A DNA stretch of 25,920 bases. Origin: Nanobdellota archaeon. GTDB taxonomy: Archaea > Nanobdellota > Nanobdellia > Pacearchaeales > GW2011-AR1. This document shows, in pieces, positions 1-6,781 of this stretch. The notes beneath the pieces are model-generated. The model worked only from the letters and a program-made list of their open reading frames with translations. It searched no databases and was not told the origin of the DNA. Position numbers and translations under genes: made by a program. The first letter of the stretch is position 1, and each line of letters starts with the position of its first letter. Location: the NCBI GenBank assembly GCA_022563455.1, contig JADFNI010000009.1:1-25920 (forward strand), read 5' to 3'.

Positions 1-359
1 AATTGTAAGTTTGAACCCCTAACAAACTCTAAATTTTTAATTGGAACATTTATTGTTTTTAAGATTGTAATTATTGCTTCTTTATAATAATCAAATTTGC
101 TGTTTACCTCTTCCCAAGAAATTCCATCGAGTGCTGCATGTAAATCTGCAACTAAAATTTTAACTTTACAATCAGCTTTTAAAAAATCTGCAATTTTTAA
201 CATTGGGAAAAAGTATGCAATAGATATACTTCCTGTAGTTGCTGTTCCCCAATAAACTGAAAAATTTTGATTAGAGTTAATTTTTTCTTTTAATTCCTTT
301 TCCCCAATTATTTCTTGGAGGTTTCTAGTTATTAGATCTAGTTTCTCTTTACTATTCAT
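1..359 (-). CDS. tyrS: Tyrosyl-tRNA synthetase, N-terminal part (runs off window)
   Basis: Charges tRNA-Tyr with tyrosine in the cytoplasm; class I Rossmann-fold enzyme. Only the first 119 codons are present and the gene continues past base 1. The segment YWGTATTG followed by PMLKIADFLKA and ADLHAALD is the archaeal/eukaryal TyrRS N-terminal core and resembles the human cytosolic enzyme closely. The start is fixed by a perfect TATA box (TATATAAA at 381-388, read on the minus strand) centred 25.5 nt upstream, implying a leaderless mRNA. Oddity: the HIGH-like signature, normally Pro-His-Val-Ala/Gly-Tyr, reads Ile-Ser-Ile-Ala-Tyr, so the first His is Ser. The KMSKS region lies outside the window. 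Family call is firm from the visible core. Confidence 0.88.
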   Translation of the reverse strand, partial: MNSKEKLDLITRNLQEIIGEKELKEKINSNQNFSVYWGTATTGSISIAYFFPMLKIADFLKADCKVKILVADLHAALDGISWEEVNSKFDYYKEAIITILKTINVPIKNLEFVRGSNLQ

Positions 360-401
360 GAACTAATATGCTTTAGGCGATATATAAAGTTTTTTGGTTC
401 C

Positions 402-1298
402 TTACATCCTCTCCAACTTTCTTATTCGGTCTTCAAGGCGTGGATGTGTGCTGAACCATTCTCTTTTCTTTGATGGCTTTGATAAGAACAATGGAGCTAC
501 TGCACCTGAAACTTCCATTTCTGAATTTCCTTTTATTTTCTTTAGTGCATTTATTAATCCAGTTGGACTTCTTGTGAATTTTACTGCTGAAGAATCTGCT
601 GCGTATTCTCGTTTTCTTGAAATTGCGAACTGCACTATTGCGACCAATATTGGAGATAGGATTGCTAAGACTACTGCAATTACCATGATTACTACTCCGC
701 CATTATTATTGTTGCTCCTGTGTCCGCCCCCTAGAGAGCTCCAGAAAAGACTTCGAAGAAAAATTTGAGAAATTATTGAAATCATTCCGACGAGAACTGC
801 AGTTAGCGTCATGAATCTAATGTCATAGTTTGCAATGTGGGAAAGTTCGTGAGATAATACTCCTTCTAATTCATGTTTTGATAATTTTTGGAGTGCTCCC
901 GTTGTTACGCAAATTACTGCATGTTTTGGATCCCTGCCACTTGCGAATGCGTTGATTTGAGGATTGTCCATTACGTAGAGTTTTGGTTTTGGAAGGCCTG
1001 AAGCTAAACATAAACCTTCTACAGTATTATTGTACTGCCTAAACTCTGGTCCCGTTGCTTTTTTTGCTTTTACGGATGCAATTGCTAAATCTGCTGATTT
1101 GTAGAAACCAACTGTTACATAGATTATTGAGATTATAGTTCCGAAGATTAATATTATGAAGAAAAGATCTCCACCGAAGACAAAACCAATTGAATATACT
1201 AATGCTAGAAGAACTGCTAGGACAATTCCTATTAGGAAGAAAGATTGAATTTTATTTTTTCTTATTTCATCGTGGAAGGATAAACGTACTGGTTCCAT
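402..1298 (-). CDS. htpX: HtpX-like membrane zinc metalloprotease (M48)
   Basis: Membrane-embedded zinc endoprotease of the M48/HtpX family, which degrades damaged membrane proteins. The 298-residue length is normal. Two N-terminal membrane segments (about 18-42 and 45-66) precede the zinc motif HELSH at residues 150-154; the third ligand is the Glu of REYAAD near 231, and two more hydrophobic segments flank a Gly/Asn-rich loop (about 163-226). A TATA-like octamer at 1320-1327 lies 25 nt upstream of the ATG, so the mRNA is probably leaderless. It shares strand and neighbourhood with lemA, a frequent partner of htpX, but a small unknown gene separates them. All catalytic residues are present, so it should be active. 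Confidence 0.93.
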   Translation of the reverse strand: MEPVRLSFHDEIRKNKIQSFFLIGIVLAVLLALVYSIGFVFGGDLFFIILIFGTIISIIYVTVGFYKSADLAIASVKAKKATGPEFRQYNNTVEGLCLASGLPKPKLYVMDNPQINAFASGRDPKHAVICVTTGALQKLSKHELEGVLSHELSHIANYDIRFMTLTAVLVGMISIISQIFLRSLFWSSLGGGHRSNNNNGGVVIMVIAVVLAILSPILVAIVQFAISRKREYAADSSAVKFTRSPTGLINALKKIKGNSEMEVSGAVAPLFLSKPSKKREWFSTHPRLEDRIRKLERM

Positions 1299-1334
1299 AT
1301 AATGAATAGAAAACTTGTATTTTTATATCTTTAT

Positions 1335-1667
1335 CTATCTAATTGGATACTGAAAATCTGGATTAATATATCTTGTTTCATCAATGATAGGAGCATCCCT
1401 GGATACATTTCGCATATCATAAATAACTGCTAGCCTTCTTATATGAAGTTTAGTATCTCCACTACTGGATGGTCTAATTTTATAGGCTAGACGACGATTT
1501 GAAATATCACTAAGATATGTTACCGCTGTTTTAGGTTTAATCTTTTGCCTTTCTGAAAGCTTTTCTGCAAAAAATTCTCTTCGTCCTTTTAATAACTTAA
1601 AAATTGAATCTGAGATATTATTGCATATATCCTTTTCAAGTTTCTCTTGTTCTTCTGTAGTTCGCAT
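1335..1667 (-). CDS. Small hypothetical protein, possibly helix-turn-helix
   Basis: Protein of 110 residues that I do not recognise. It is strongly charged, with an N-terminal amphipathic helical stretch (residues 1-45) and a segment around 44-60 (KPKTAVTYLSDISNRR) that reads like a helix-turn-helix recognition region, followed by a basic stretch and a likely beta-rich end. No membrane segment, signal peptide or Cys cluster is visible. It lies between htpX and lemA on the same strand, 36 nt upstream of htpX. There is no convincing TATA box at the usual 25-26 nt spacing, only an A/T-rich stretch at 1682-1690, so the start is less certain than for its neighbours. A DNA-binding role is a guess from the pattern only. 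Confidence 0.55.
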   Translation of the reverse strand: MRTTEEQEKLEKDICNNISDSIFKLLKGRREFFAEKLSERQKIKPKTAVTYLSDISNRRLAYKIRPSSSGDTKLHIRRLAVIYDMRNVSRDAPIIDETRYINPDFQYPIR

Positions 1668-1872
1668 TTAATTAGGACTATTATTTAATTTCTTCATTTC
1701 TTTTGAATTTAAAATAATAAATTTCATTAATAAAAAAATAATAAATTGAGTTTTTATATATTAATATAATTAAAGATATACTTAATTATTTCTATCCCAC
1801 CTATATACTTAAATATAGATGTTATATAATATATTATTTAATAATGGTTATTTGAATATATCTGTTGAAATA

Positions 1873-2427
1873 TTATTCAAAATCAATTTTTGGAACAGCT
1901 TTTTCTTCTTCTGTAATTTTCAGATAATCTCTTTTCTTGAATCCGTACATATTTGCAAACCACATTCCAGGAATTGTTTCTCGTCCCACATTATAAGACA
2001 TTATTCCGTCGTTGTAGTATTGTCTAGCATATGCTACTTTATCTTCTATAGCAGATAATTCTTGTTGTAAGTGAAGAAAGTTTGTGTTTGCTTTTAAGTC
2101 TGGATAAGCTTCTGCTATTGCAAAAATTGATTTGAGAGCTGTTTGTAATTGGTTGCCAGCTTTTACTTTGTCTTCTATTCCTTTTGCACCCATTAATGCT
2201 TTTCTAGCGTTTGTTACTTCAGCTATTATTTTTCTTTCGTGTTTCATATAGCCTTTTACTGAATTTAATAGACCTGGAATAAGATCTGATCTTTTCTTTA
2301 ATTGGACTGAAATTTGTGCTAAGGAGTTATCAATTTGTTGAGCTAACCTTATAAATTTGTTGTAATATATAAAAAAACTTAGGGCTACTATTGCCACAAC
2401 TGCTCCACCTATCCAATATACTACCAT
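1873..2427 (-). CDS. lemA: LemA family membrane protein
   Basis: LemA proteins have one N-terminal membrane helix and a long alpha-helical bundle; their biochemical role is unsettled, but the gene often sits with htpX. The N-terminal segment VVYWIGGAVVAIVALSFFIY is the membrane anchor, followed by the family signature NSLAQISVQLKKRSDLIPGL and VKGYMKHE, then helical segments up to an IPGMWFANMYGF end. An upstream in-frame ATG at 2436 would add three residues, but the TATA octamer at 2449-2456 is centred exactly 25.5 nt from the ATG at 2427, the spacing seen across this window, so I take 2427 (184 residues). The 205 bases downstream (1668-1872) hold no gene I can support. Confidence 0.92.
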   Translation of the reverse strand: MVVYWIGGAVVAIVALSFFIYYNKFIRLAQQIDNSLAQISVQLKKRSDLIPGLLNSVKGYMKHERKIIAEVTNARKALMGAKGIEDKVKAGNQLQTALKSIFAIAEAYPDLKANTNFLHLQQELSAIEDKVAYARQYYNDGIMSYNVGRETIPGMWFANMYGFKKRDYLKITEEEKAVPKIDFE

Positions 2428-2448
2428 AATCACCATGGTTTGATTAAG

Positions 2449-2456
2449 TTTATAAA
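2449..2456. promoter_or_regulatory. Single palindromic TATA box shared by two divergent genes
   Basis: TTTATAAA is its own reverse complement. Its centre (2452.5) is exactly midway between the lemA start (2427, minus) and the start of the small membrane-protein gene (2478, plus), 25.5 nt from each. Both transcripts would be leaderless. The position is seen in the sequence; that TBP can drive both directions from it is inference. Confidence 0.75.
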
Positions 2457-2477
2457 GTTTCCTTGTCTTTTTTTTCG

Positions 2478-2687
2478 ATGGAGAACAGTAAAAATATACT
2501 TATCTGGGTTGCTGTTTTAATTCTTATTTTGTCACTTTTGTATTTTGTATTTTCTACTGGAGCTTTTACTGGAAATGTTGTTGAGGGAAAAGAAGAAGTG
2601 ATTAAAACTGGAGAGGTAATACCTGGAGTGTTTGGAATAAGTAGTCCTAGCGAGGGAAGGGTATATGGATGTTCTAGAACTGGATGA
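2478..2687 (+). CDS. Small membrane-anchored protein with TGNVV motif
   Basis: A 69-residue protein with one hydrophobic helix (about residues 8-30) followed at once by TGAFTGNVVEG and a short polar tail ending with a Cys (YGCSRTG). A TTG-initiated form starting at 2463 is possible, but the ATG at 2478 fits the shared TATA box at 2449-2456 exactly. Function unknown. The layout of a TM helix followed by a TGNV(V/I) motif recurs in the protein at 11160-11918 and, in my experience, in many secreted or anchored proteins of Woesearchaeota and Pacearchaeota, so it may be a topology or processing signal (inference). The protein is probably N-in with the tail outside the membrane. Confidence 0.6.
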   Translation: MENSKNILIWVAVLILILSLLYFVFSTGAFTGNVVEGKEEVIKTGEVIPGVFGISSPSEGRVYGCSRTG

Positions 2688-2707
2688 ATAATAGATTTTC
2701 CGAAAAA

Positions 2708-2736
2708 CTTAAATAGATTAGTTAACTATAGTTAAC
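2708..2736 (+). promoter_or_regulatory. TATA box plus perfect 16-bp palindromic operator of the Fe-S operon
   Basis: The TATA octamer CTTAAATA (2708-2715) is centred 25.5 nt before the ATG at 2737. Between it and the start, 2721-2736 reads GTTAACTATAGTTAAC, a perfect palindrome that ends on the base before the start codon. A dimeric HTH repressor bound here would block initiation. The first gene of the operon encodes an HTH protein, so autoregulation is the simplest reading (inference). Confidence 0.75.
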
Positions 2737-3111
2737 ATGTATTCTTTGCCTCAGGAAATTGAAGTATGGTATATTATACCTGCTATTAGAAAAGAGATAG
2801 CTAGGCTTCTTACAGAGAAATACGGGCTTAGTTATGAGGTCGCTGGGAAGTCTCTTGGGATTAGTAAGGCTGCTATTAGTCAGTACTTATCCAATAAGAG
2901 GGCTAATAAAATTAAACTAAGTTTGGACGTTCAATGTGAGATTAAAAAGTCTAGTGAGATTATTAATCAGAATAATAAAATGGCTTTAATTGAGATCCAG
3001 AGAATTTTAAAGTATATGAAGGAGAACAAGTATTCTTGTGAAACTTGTAAAGAATATAATAAGGGGGTTATGGAATACTGCAACGCAGATCCTAGTTCCT
3101 ATGGAGGATAA
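2737..3111 (+). CDS. HTH transcriptional regulator with C-terminal Cys cluster
   Basis: A 124-residue archaeal regulator. Residues 14-57 form an XRE-like helix-turn-helix (IRKEIARLLTEKYGLSY, then GISKAAISQYLSNKR), the pattern of the archaeal COG2522-type regulators. The C-terminal part carries C101-x2-C104-x10-C115 and there is a further Cys at 67, enough to ligate a metal or Fe-S cluster. It opens an operon with a DUF1858 protein, a cysteine desulfurase and an IscU scaffold. A perfect palindrome lies between its TATA box and the leaderless start. I infer that it senses Fe-S status through its Cys residues and represses its own operon, as IscR does in bacteria by an unrelated fold. The HTH call is firm; the sensing role is a hypothesis. 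Confidence 0.8.
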   Translation: MYSLPQEIEVWYIIPAIRKEIARLLTEKYGLSYEVAGKSLGISKAAISQYLSNKRANKIKLSLDVQCEIKKSSEIINQNNKMALIEIQRILKYMKENKYSCETCKEYNKGVMEYCNADPSSYGG

Positions 3112-3424
3112 AATTGGAAGTGGCGGAAAATTTAGCCTCATGGAAGAAGAAGAAGAAGAAGAAGAAGAACCCCAGAAAGTGATGGAAGAAAAACCAAGGA
3201 GTGATACTGAGCAAATAACAAAAGACTCTACAATTGCAGAATTAATAGACAAGGATCCTGGTTTTGCAAAAAAATTGACTAGTCAAGGGCTTGGGTGTGC
3301 TGGATGTCCTATGAGTCAGTTTGAAACAATTGAACAAGGAGCACGAACTCATGGAATGGATCCCGAAGAACTTATAAAGCAATTAAATTCTATGACTGAA
3401 GGAGAATATGAAGAATATGACTAA
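3101..3424 (+). CDS. DUF1858-domain protein with poly-Glu stretch
   Basis: A 107-residue protein. The C-terminal part (about residues 42-97) is a DUF1858 domain, linked in the family to redox and hybrid-cluster proteins, with the typical GLGCAGCP motif (C66, C69). An acidic linker with nine consecutive Glu from a (GAA)9 tract precedes it. The start is uncertain: ATG 3101 overlaps the upstream stop codon (11-nt overlap); ATG 3140 directly before the Glu tract or ATG 3182 are alternatives, and none has a clear Shine-Dalgarno site. It lies between the HTH regulator and the cysteine desulfurase and overlaps the latter, so a role in sulfur or redox delivery to IscS/IscU is likely but unproven. Confidence 0.8.
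   Translation: MEDKIGSGGKFSLMEEEEEEEEEPQKVMEEKPRSDTEQITKDSTIAELIDKDPGFAKKLTSQGLGCAGCPMSQFETIEQGARTHGMDPEELIKQLNSMTEGEYEEYD
3143..3169 (+). repeat. (GAA)9 trinucleotide tract inside the DUF1858 gene
   Basis: Nine perfect GAA codons encode nine Glu. Slippage would change linker length without breaking the reading frame. An ATG (3140) lies immediately before the tract. Confidence 0.95.
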
Positions 3425-4718
3425 TAATACAATTTATTTAGATAATGCAGCGACTACGAAAGTTGATTCAGAAGTTCTAGAAGTTATGATGCCATATTTT
3501 TCAGAGGTTTACGGAAATCCAGGGAGCATGCATAGTGAAGGACTTAGTGCTGGAAAGGCACTTGATGAATCTAGAAAAAATATTAGTGAGATATTAAACT
3601 GTAAAGCTGATGAAGTTATTTTTACAGGTGGTGGGACTGAATCTGTTAATCTTGCAATAAAGGGTGTCGCATGGCATTATGGAATGAAACTTAACAAAGG
3701 AAAGCATATTATCACTCAGAAGACTGAGCACGACGCCGTTCTTGAGACATGTGAATATTTAGAAAGGAATGGATTTGAGGTTACTTATTTAGATGTGGAC
3801 AGATATGGGATGGTTAGTTTGGACGACTTGAAAGCAGCAATTAGGGAAGATACTATTTTAGTTTCTATAATGTATGTTAATAATGAAATTGGAACAATTC
3901 AACCGATAAAAGAAATTGCTGAAATTTGTAAGGAGAAAAAAGTTTTGTTTCATACAGATGCGTGCCAGGCTGCTAGTTCACTTAATTTGGATGTGAAGGG
4001 TCTCGGTGTTGATTTACTTACTCTTAATGCTAGTAAAGTTTATGGTCCTAAGGGTGTTGGGCTTTTATATAAGAGAATGGGTGTAATGCTCACCCCACTT
4101 ATACATGGAGGAGGTCAAGAGAAAAAAATGAGGAGTGGAACCGAAAATATTCCTTTGATTGTTGGATTTGCAAAGGCGCTTGAAATTGCTGAAGAAATTA
4201 AGGTTAAAGAAAATATTAGAATTGGTAAACTTTCCAATAAATTAATTAATGAGATTTTAGGAACTATTCCGAAGGCTTTTTTAAACGGTCACCCCACTAA
4301 GAGAATTCCTAGTAATGTTAATATTACTATGTTAGATGTTGAGGGAGAGGCAATACTTTTATATTTAGATCATGAAGGAATATGTGCTAGTAGTGGTTCT
4401 GCTTGTACTAGTCAGACGCTTGATCCTAGTCATGTGATTCTTGCAACTGGGCTTCCCTACGAGGCTGCACATGGGAGTTTAAGATTTAGTTTGGGTCGAG
4501 GTACTACTGAAGAAAATATTGACAAACTTTTAGATGTACTTCCTGGAATAATTGAAAGGCTTAGAGATATTTCTCCAGTGAAGCTTAATCCTGAAGACTT
4601 TAAGGAATACTTAACAGAAGAAAATATGAAGATTAGCATGGAATATATGGAACTAAAAAAAGAGGAAAGAATGAAAACAACTATTGCATTAGAAATTAAA
4701 AATGAGGTTAGAAAATGA
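3408..4718 (+). CDS. iscS: Cysteine desulfurase, IscS/NifS type
   Basis: PLP enzyme that takes sulfur from cysteine as a persulfide and passes it to the IscU scaffold. All hallmarks are visible: N-terminal YLDNAATT, H107 in TEHDA, D184 and Q187 in HTDACQ, PLP-binding K210 in LNASKVYGPKG, and the catalytic C333 in the mobile loop SSGSACTSQ. The body matches the class I (NifS/IscS) pattern; the last 45 or so residues form a charged helical tail longer than usual. The start lies within the DUF1858 gene; a second ATG at 3417 is also possible (GGAG at 3401-3404 is 3 nt before the first and 12 nt before the second). Its stop overlaps the iscU start as ATGA, so the pair is translationally coupled. 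Confidence 0.95.
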   Translation: MKNMTNNTIYLDNAATTKVDSEVLEVMMPYFSEVYGNPGSMHSEGLSAGKALDESRKNISEILNCKADEVIFTGGGTESVNLAIKGVAWHYGMKLNKGKHIITQKTEHDAVLETCEYLERNGFEVTYLDVDRYGMVSLDDLKAAIREDTILVSIMYVNNEIGTIQPIKEIAEICKEKKVLFHTDACQAASSLNLDVKGLGVDLLTLNASKVYGPKGVGLLYKRMGVMLTPLIHGGGQEKKMRSGTENIPLIVGFAKALEIAEEIKVKENIRIGKLSNKLINEILGTIPKAFLNGHPTKRIPSNVNITMLDVEGEAILLYLDHEGICASSGSACTSQTLDPSHVILATGLPYEAAHGSLRFSLGRGTTEENIDKLLDVLPGIIERLRDISPVKLNPEDFKEYLTEENMKISMEYMELKKEERMKTTIALEIKNEVRK

Positions 4719-6358
4719 GTGAACAGGAATCTATTAAACCAAAAGCTCACTTTGATGTAAAAGCTACTGTTGACTCAAAGAAATGGTTTTATAATGAGGT
4801 TGTAAAAGAGCATTTCTTCAATCCTAAGAATTTAATTAGGGACGAAGATGTTGCTTTAAGGTATGATAAGGAAGCTGATGGTGTTGGAGAGGTTGGAAGT
4901 CCTGCATGTCTAAGTGGAGATACTATGATAGCTGTTGCAGATGGAAGAAATGAATTATCAATAAAGCAACTTACTCTTGAAAATAAAGATGTTGATATAT
5001 ATTGTTATGATGGAGAGAAAATTAATATAAGTAAAGCTATAAATTTTAGGAAAACTGAAGAAAATGCTGAATTAATTAAAATTAATTTAGAAGATGGTAG
5101 TAATTTTAAGGCAACTATGGATCATAAAATTATGCTTAGAAGTGGAGAATATATAGAAGTTAAGGATTTAAAAGAGGGAATGAGTTTAATGCCATTTCAT
5201 AAAGTTATAAGAAAGGGATATTTTCATGTTTATGATAACAGAGGAAATAGATTTAGAGAGCATGAAATGATATTTGAGAATCATAATGGACCAATTGAAA
5301 ATTTTGGAATTGAAAAACCAAATATTCATCATATAGATGAAAATAAATTAAATAATAATATTAAAAATTTACAATTACTCTCAGCTAAAGAGCACTCAAA
5401 ACTTCATAGTATTAAACATAAGGATCACCTTAAAGGGGTTGTAAGAGATATAAAGGGAGATAAAAATCCAATGAGGGAATGGTGGAACAAAGCTAGTGAA
5501 CAAGAAAAACTTTTATATAAAATGACTATGTCGTTTGCAACATCTGGGGAGAGAAATGGTAGATGGAAAAACATTTCTAATGAACAAATTTTAAAGAAAG
5601 CATATGAATATTTTATAATTGGTGAAGTAAAACTTAATAATGAAAATTGGAGAGGATTTGCAAAGGGGGATAATCTTCCACAGTGCGTTGATCCACGATT
5701 TAAATCATTTAATAAATTTAAAGAGCAAGTTGTATCTTACAATCATAGAATATTATCAATTGAAAAATGTAATAATGAAGATGTTTATAATTTTACTGTA
5801 GAATCTCATAATAATTATGCTATAATTACTAATAATAATGGAATGTATAGTGGTATAATTGTGAAAAATTGTGGAGATATGATGAAGATTTGGGTGATGG
5901 TTGATTCTAAGGCTGACCGAATAACTGATTTTAAATGGCAGACCTTTGGGTGTGCGTCAGCAATTGGATCAACTTCAATGCTTTCTGTTATGATCTTAGA
6001 AAATGGTGGAAGAACTATTGAGGAAGCTCTTGCTATTAAGCCACAAGATATCGCAAACAGGCTTGAGGGACTACCTCAAAGAAAGTTTCATTGTTCAGTT
6101 CTTGGAGATAAGGCTCTTCAATATGCACTTAATGATTATTTTAAGAAGACTGGGCAGAATGATCGGATAAAGATGGAAGGTGCGAAGATAATTGATAAGA
6201 TATTAAAGATTACTGATAAAGACATTGAAGAGGCTGTACTTGAGGGTGCAACGAATTTAGAAGAAGTTCAAAAAAAGACTAAAGTTGGTGTTCAAGATAA
6301 AAGCTGTATTCCTGAGGTTGAGCAACTGATTAGATTTTATATGGAAAAGTATTTTTAG
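4715..6358 (+). CDS. iscU: IscU/NifU-type Fe-S scaffold, interrupted by an intein, with degenerate Bfd-like tail
   Basis: Scaffold on which Fe-S clusters are built with sulfur from IscS, its upstream partner. The 547-residue precursor consists of an N-extein (1-64), an intein (65-385) and a C-extein (386-547), leaving a 226-residue mature protein. The N-extein has WFYNEVVKEHFFNPKN and ADGVGEVGSPA; the C-extein opens with CGDMMK. The three scaffold Cys are C386, C413 (TFGCASAIGS) and C460 (KFHCSVLGD), with Asp388 and His459 also conserved. After the IscU domain, residues 484-547 resemble the Bfd-like [2Fe-2S] domain of NifU (IEEAVLEGATNLEEVQKKTK), but only one Cys (SCIPEVEQLI) remains: the C-x-C pair reads D-K-I. 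Splicing is required for the scaffold to be functional. Confidence 0.93.
   Translation: MSEQESIKPKAHFDVKATVDSKKWFYNEVVKEHFFNPKNLIRDEDVALRYDKEADGVGEVGSPACLSGDTMIAVADGRNELSIKQLTLENKDVDIYCYDGEKINISKAINFRKTEENAELIKINLEDGSNFKATMDHKIMLRSGEYIEVKDLKEGMSLMPFHKVIRKGYFHVYDNRGNRFREHEMIFENHNGPIENFGIEKPNIHHIDENKLNNNIKNLQLLSAKEHSKLHSIKHKDHLKGVVRDIKGDKNPMREWWNKASEQEKLLYKMTMSFATSGERNGRWKNISNEQILKKAYEYFIIGEVKLNNENWRGFAKGDNLPQCVDPRFKSFNKFKEQVVSYNHRILSIEKCNNEDVYNFTVESHNNYAIITNNNGMYSGIIVKNCGDMMKIWVMVDSKADRITDFKWQTFGCASAIGSTSMLSVMILENGGRTIEEALAIKPQDIANRLEGLPQRKFHCSVLGDKALQYALNDYFKKTGQNDRIKMEGAKIIDKILKITDKDIEEAVLEGATNLEEVQKKTKVGVQDKSCIPEVEQLIRFYMEKYF
4907..5869 (+). other. HNH-type intein inside iscU (321 residues)
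   Basis: Precursor residues 65-385. Block A is CLSGDTMIAV with Cys1; block B is ATMDHKIM (T134-x-x-H137); the end reads VYNFTVESHNNYAI, then GIIVKN followed by Cys+1 of the C-extein. The penultimate residue is Lys instead of the usual His. The centre holds an HNH-like homing endonuclease signature (HHIDENKLNNNIKNLQLL and a later His, residues 205-227). Removal restores the uninterrupted IscU sequence GSPA-CGDMM, so boundaries are confident. By eye the segment is more AT-rich than the exteins, suggesting later arrival. Whether the endonuclease is active cannot be judged. Confidence 0.93.
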
Positions 6359-6407
6359 ATAAAAATAATATTTTTGGGTTAAAAATTGTTTAAAAAAATA
6401 AAGAAAT

Positions 6408-6445
6408 AATGAACCTTCCCTCTCCCTAAATAAGAAAGGTTCATT
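6408..6445. terminator. Hairpin between convergent iscU and Lys-rich gene
   Basis: Perfect 10-bp inverted repeat AATGAACCTT (6408-6417) and AAGGTTCATT (6436-6445) with an 18-nt loop. It lies about 50 nt past the iscU stop and 18 nt past the stop of the minus-strand gene, with A/T runs on both sides, so it could end both transcripts. Confidence 0.55.
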
Positions 6446-6463
6446 GAATATGATTAAAAAAGT

Positions 6464-6679
6464 TTATCTTTTCTTTTTCTTAACAACTTTCTTCTTTTTA
6501 GCAGCTGGCTTTTTACTCACAGCTTTTTTCTTTTTTGCTGCTGGCTTCTTTTTAGCGACTTTCTTTTTCTTCTTACCACCTCTTGCCATCTTAGCCTCGC
6601 ACACGTTTCCCTTACCATCTACGTAATACAAGAAACCAGATTTTCTGCTAACGATATTTTTTGCAATAATTTTTCCCAT
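6464..6679 (-). CDS. Lys/Ala-rich small basic protein with histone-tail-like C-terminus
   Basis: A 71-residue protein. Residues 1-30 form a compact head (IVSRKSGFLYYVDGKGNVCE) with one Cys; residues 31-71 are almost entirely Lys, Ala, Pro and Val in KKPAAKKKK-type repeats, like the C-terminal tails of histone H1 or chlamydial Hc1. Binding to DNA or RNA is likely; the head is not one I can name. It is the only gene in the window with a strong Shine-Dalgarno site (GGAGG at 6687-6691, 7 nt before the ATG) and a real leader (TATA box 6734-6741, predicted mRNA start 6712), which suggests high expression. It is monocistronic. The tail could instead be a ribosome- or RNA-binding extension. Confidence 0.75.
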   Translation of the reverse strand: MGKIIAKNIVSRKSGFLYYVDGKGNVCEAKMARGGKKKKKVAKKKPAAKKKKAVSKKPAAKKKKVVKKKKR

Positions 6680-6741
6680 TTGATAACCTCCTTTTTACCT
6701 CTTAACTGACATGTTTAATTTAGTTAAAATTTATATTTAAA
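6680..6741 (-). promoter_or_regulatory. Promoter, leader with mini-ORF and Shine-Dalgarno of the Lys-rich gene
   Basis: The TATA octamer (minus strand TTTAAATA, 6734-6741) predicts an mRNA start at 6712. Exactly there the minus strand reads ATG TCA GTT AAG AGG TAA (6712-6695), a five-residue leaderless ORF (MSVKR). It is followed by AAAGGAGGTTATCAA and the ATG at 6679. The leader may couple a ribosome arriving leaderless to reinitiation at the Shine-Dalgarno site (inference). Confidence 0.6.
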
Positions 6742-6781
6742 TGTTTCTATTCATAGTTTCAATTTTTCCGTCGGTAGTTTG

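Noticed and set aside
1800..1817. CTATAT/ATATAG inverted repeat downstream of lemA
   Set aside because: Six-base arms in very A/T-rich DNA are expected by chance, and no start codon lies at promoter distance in a supported gene.
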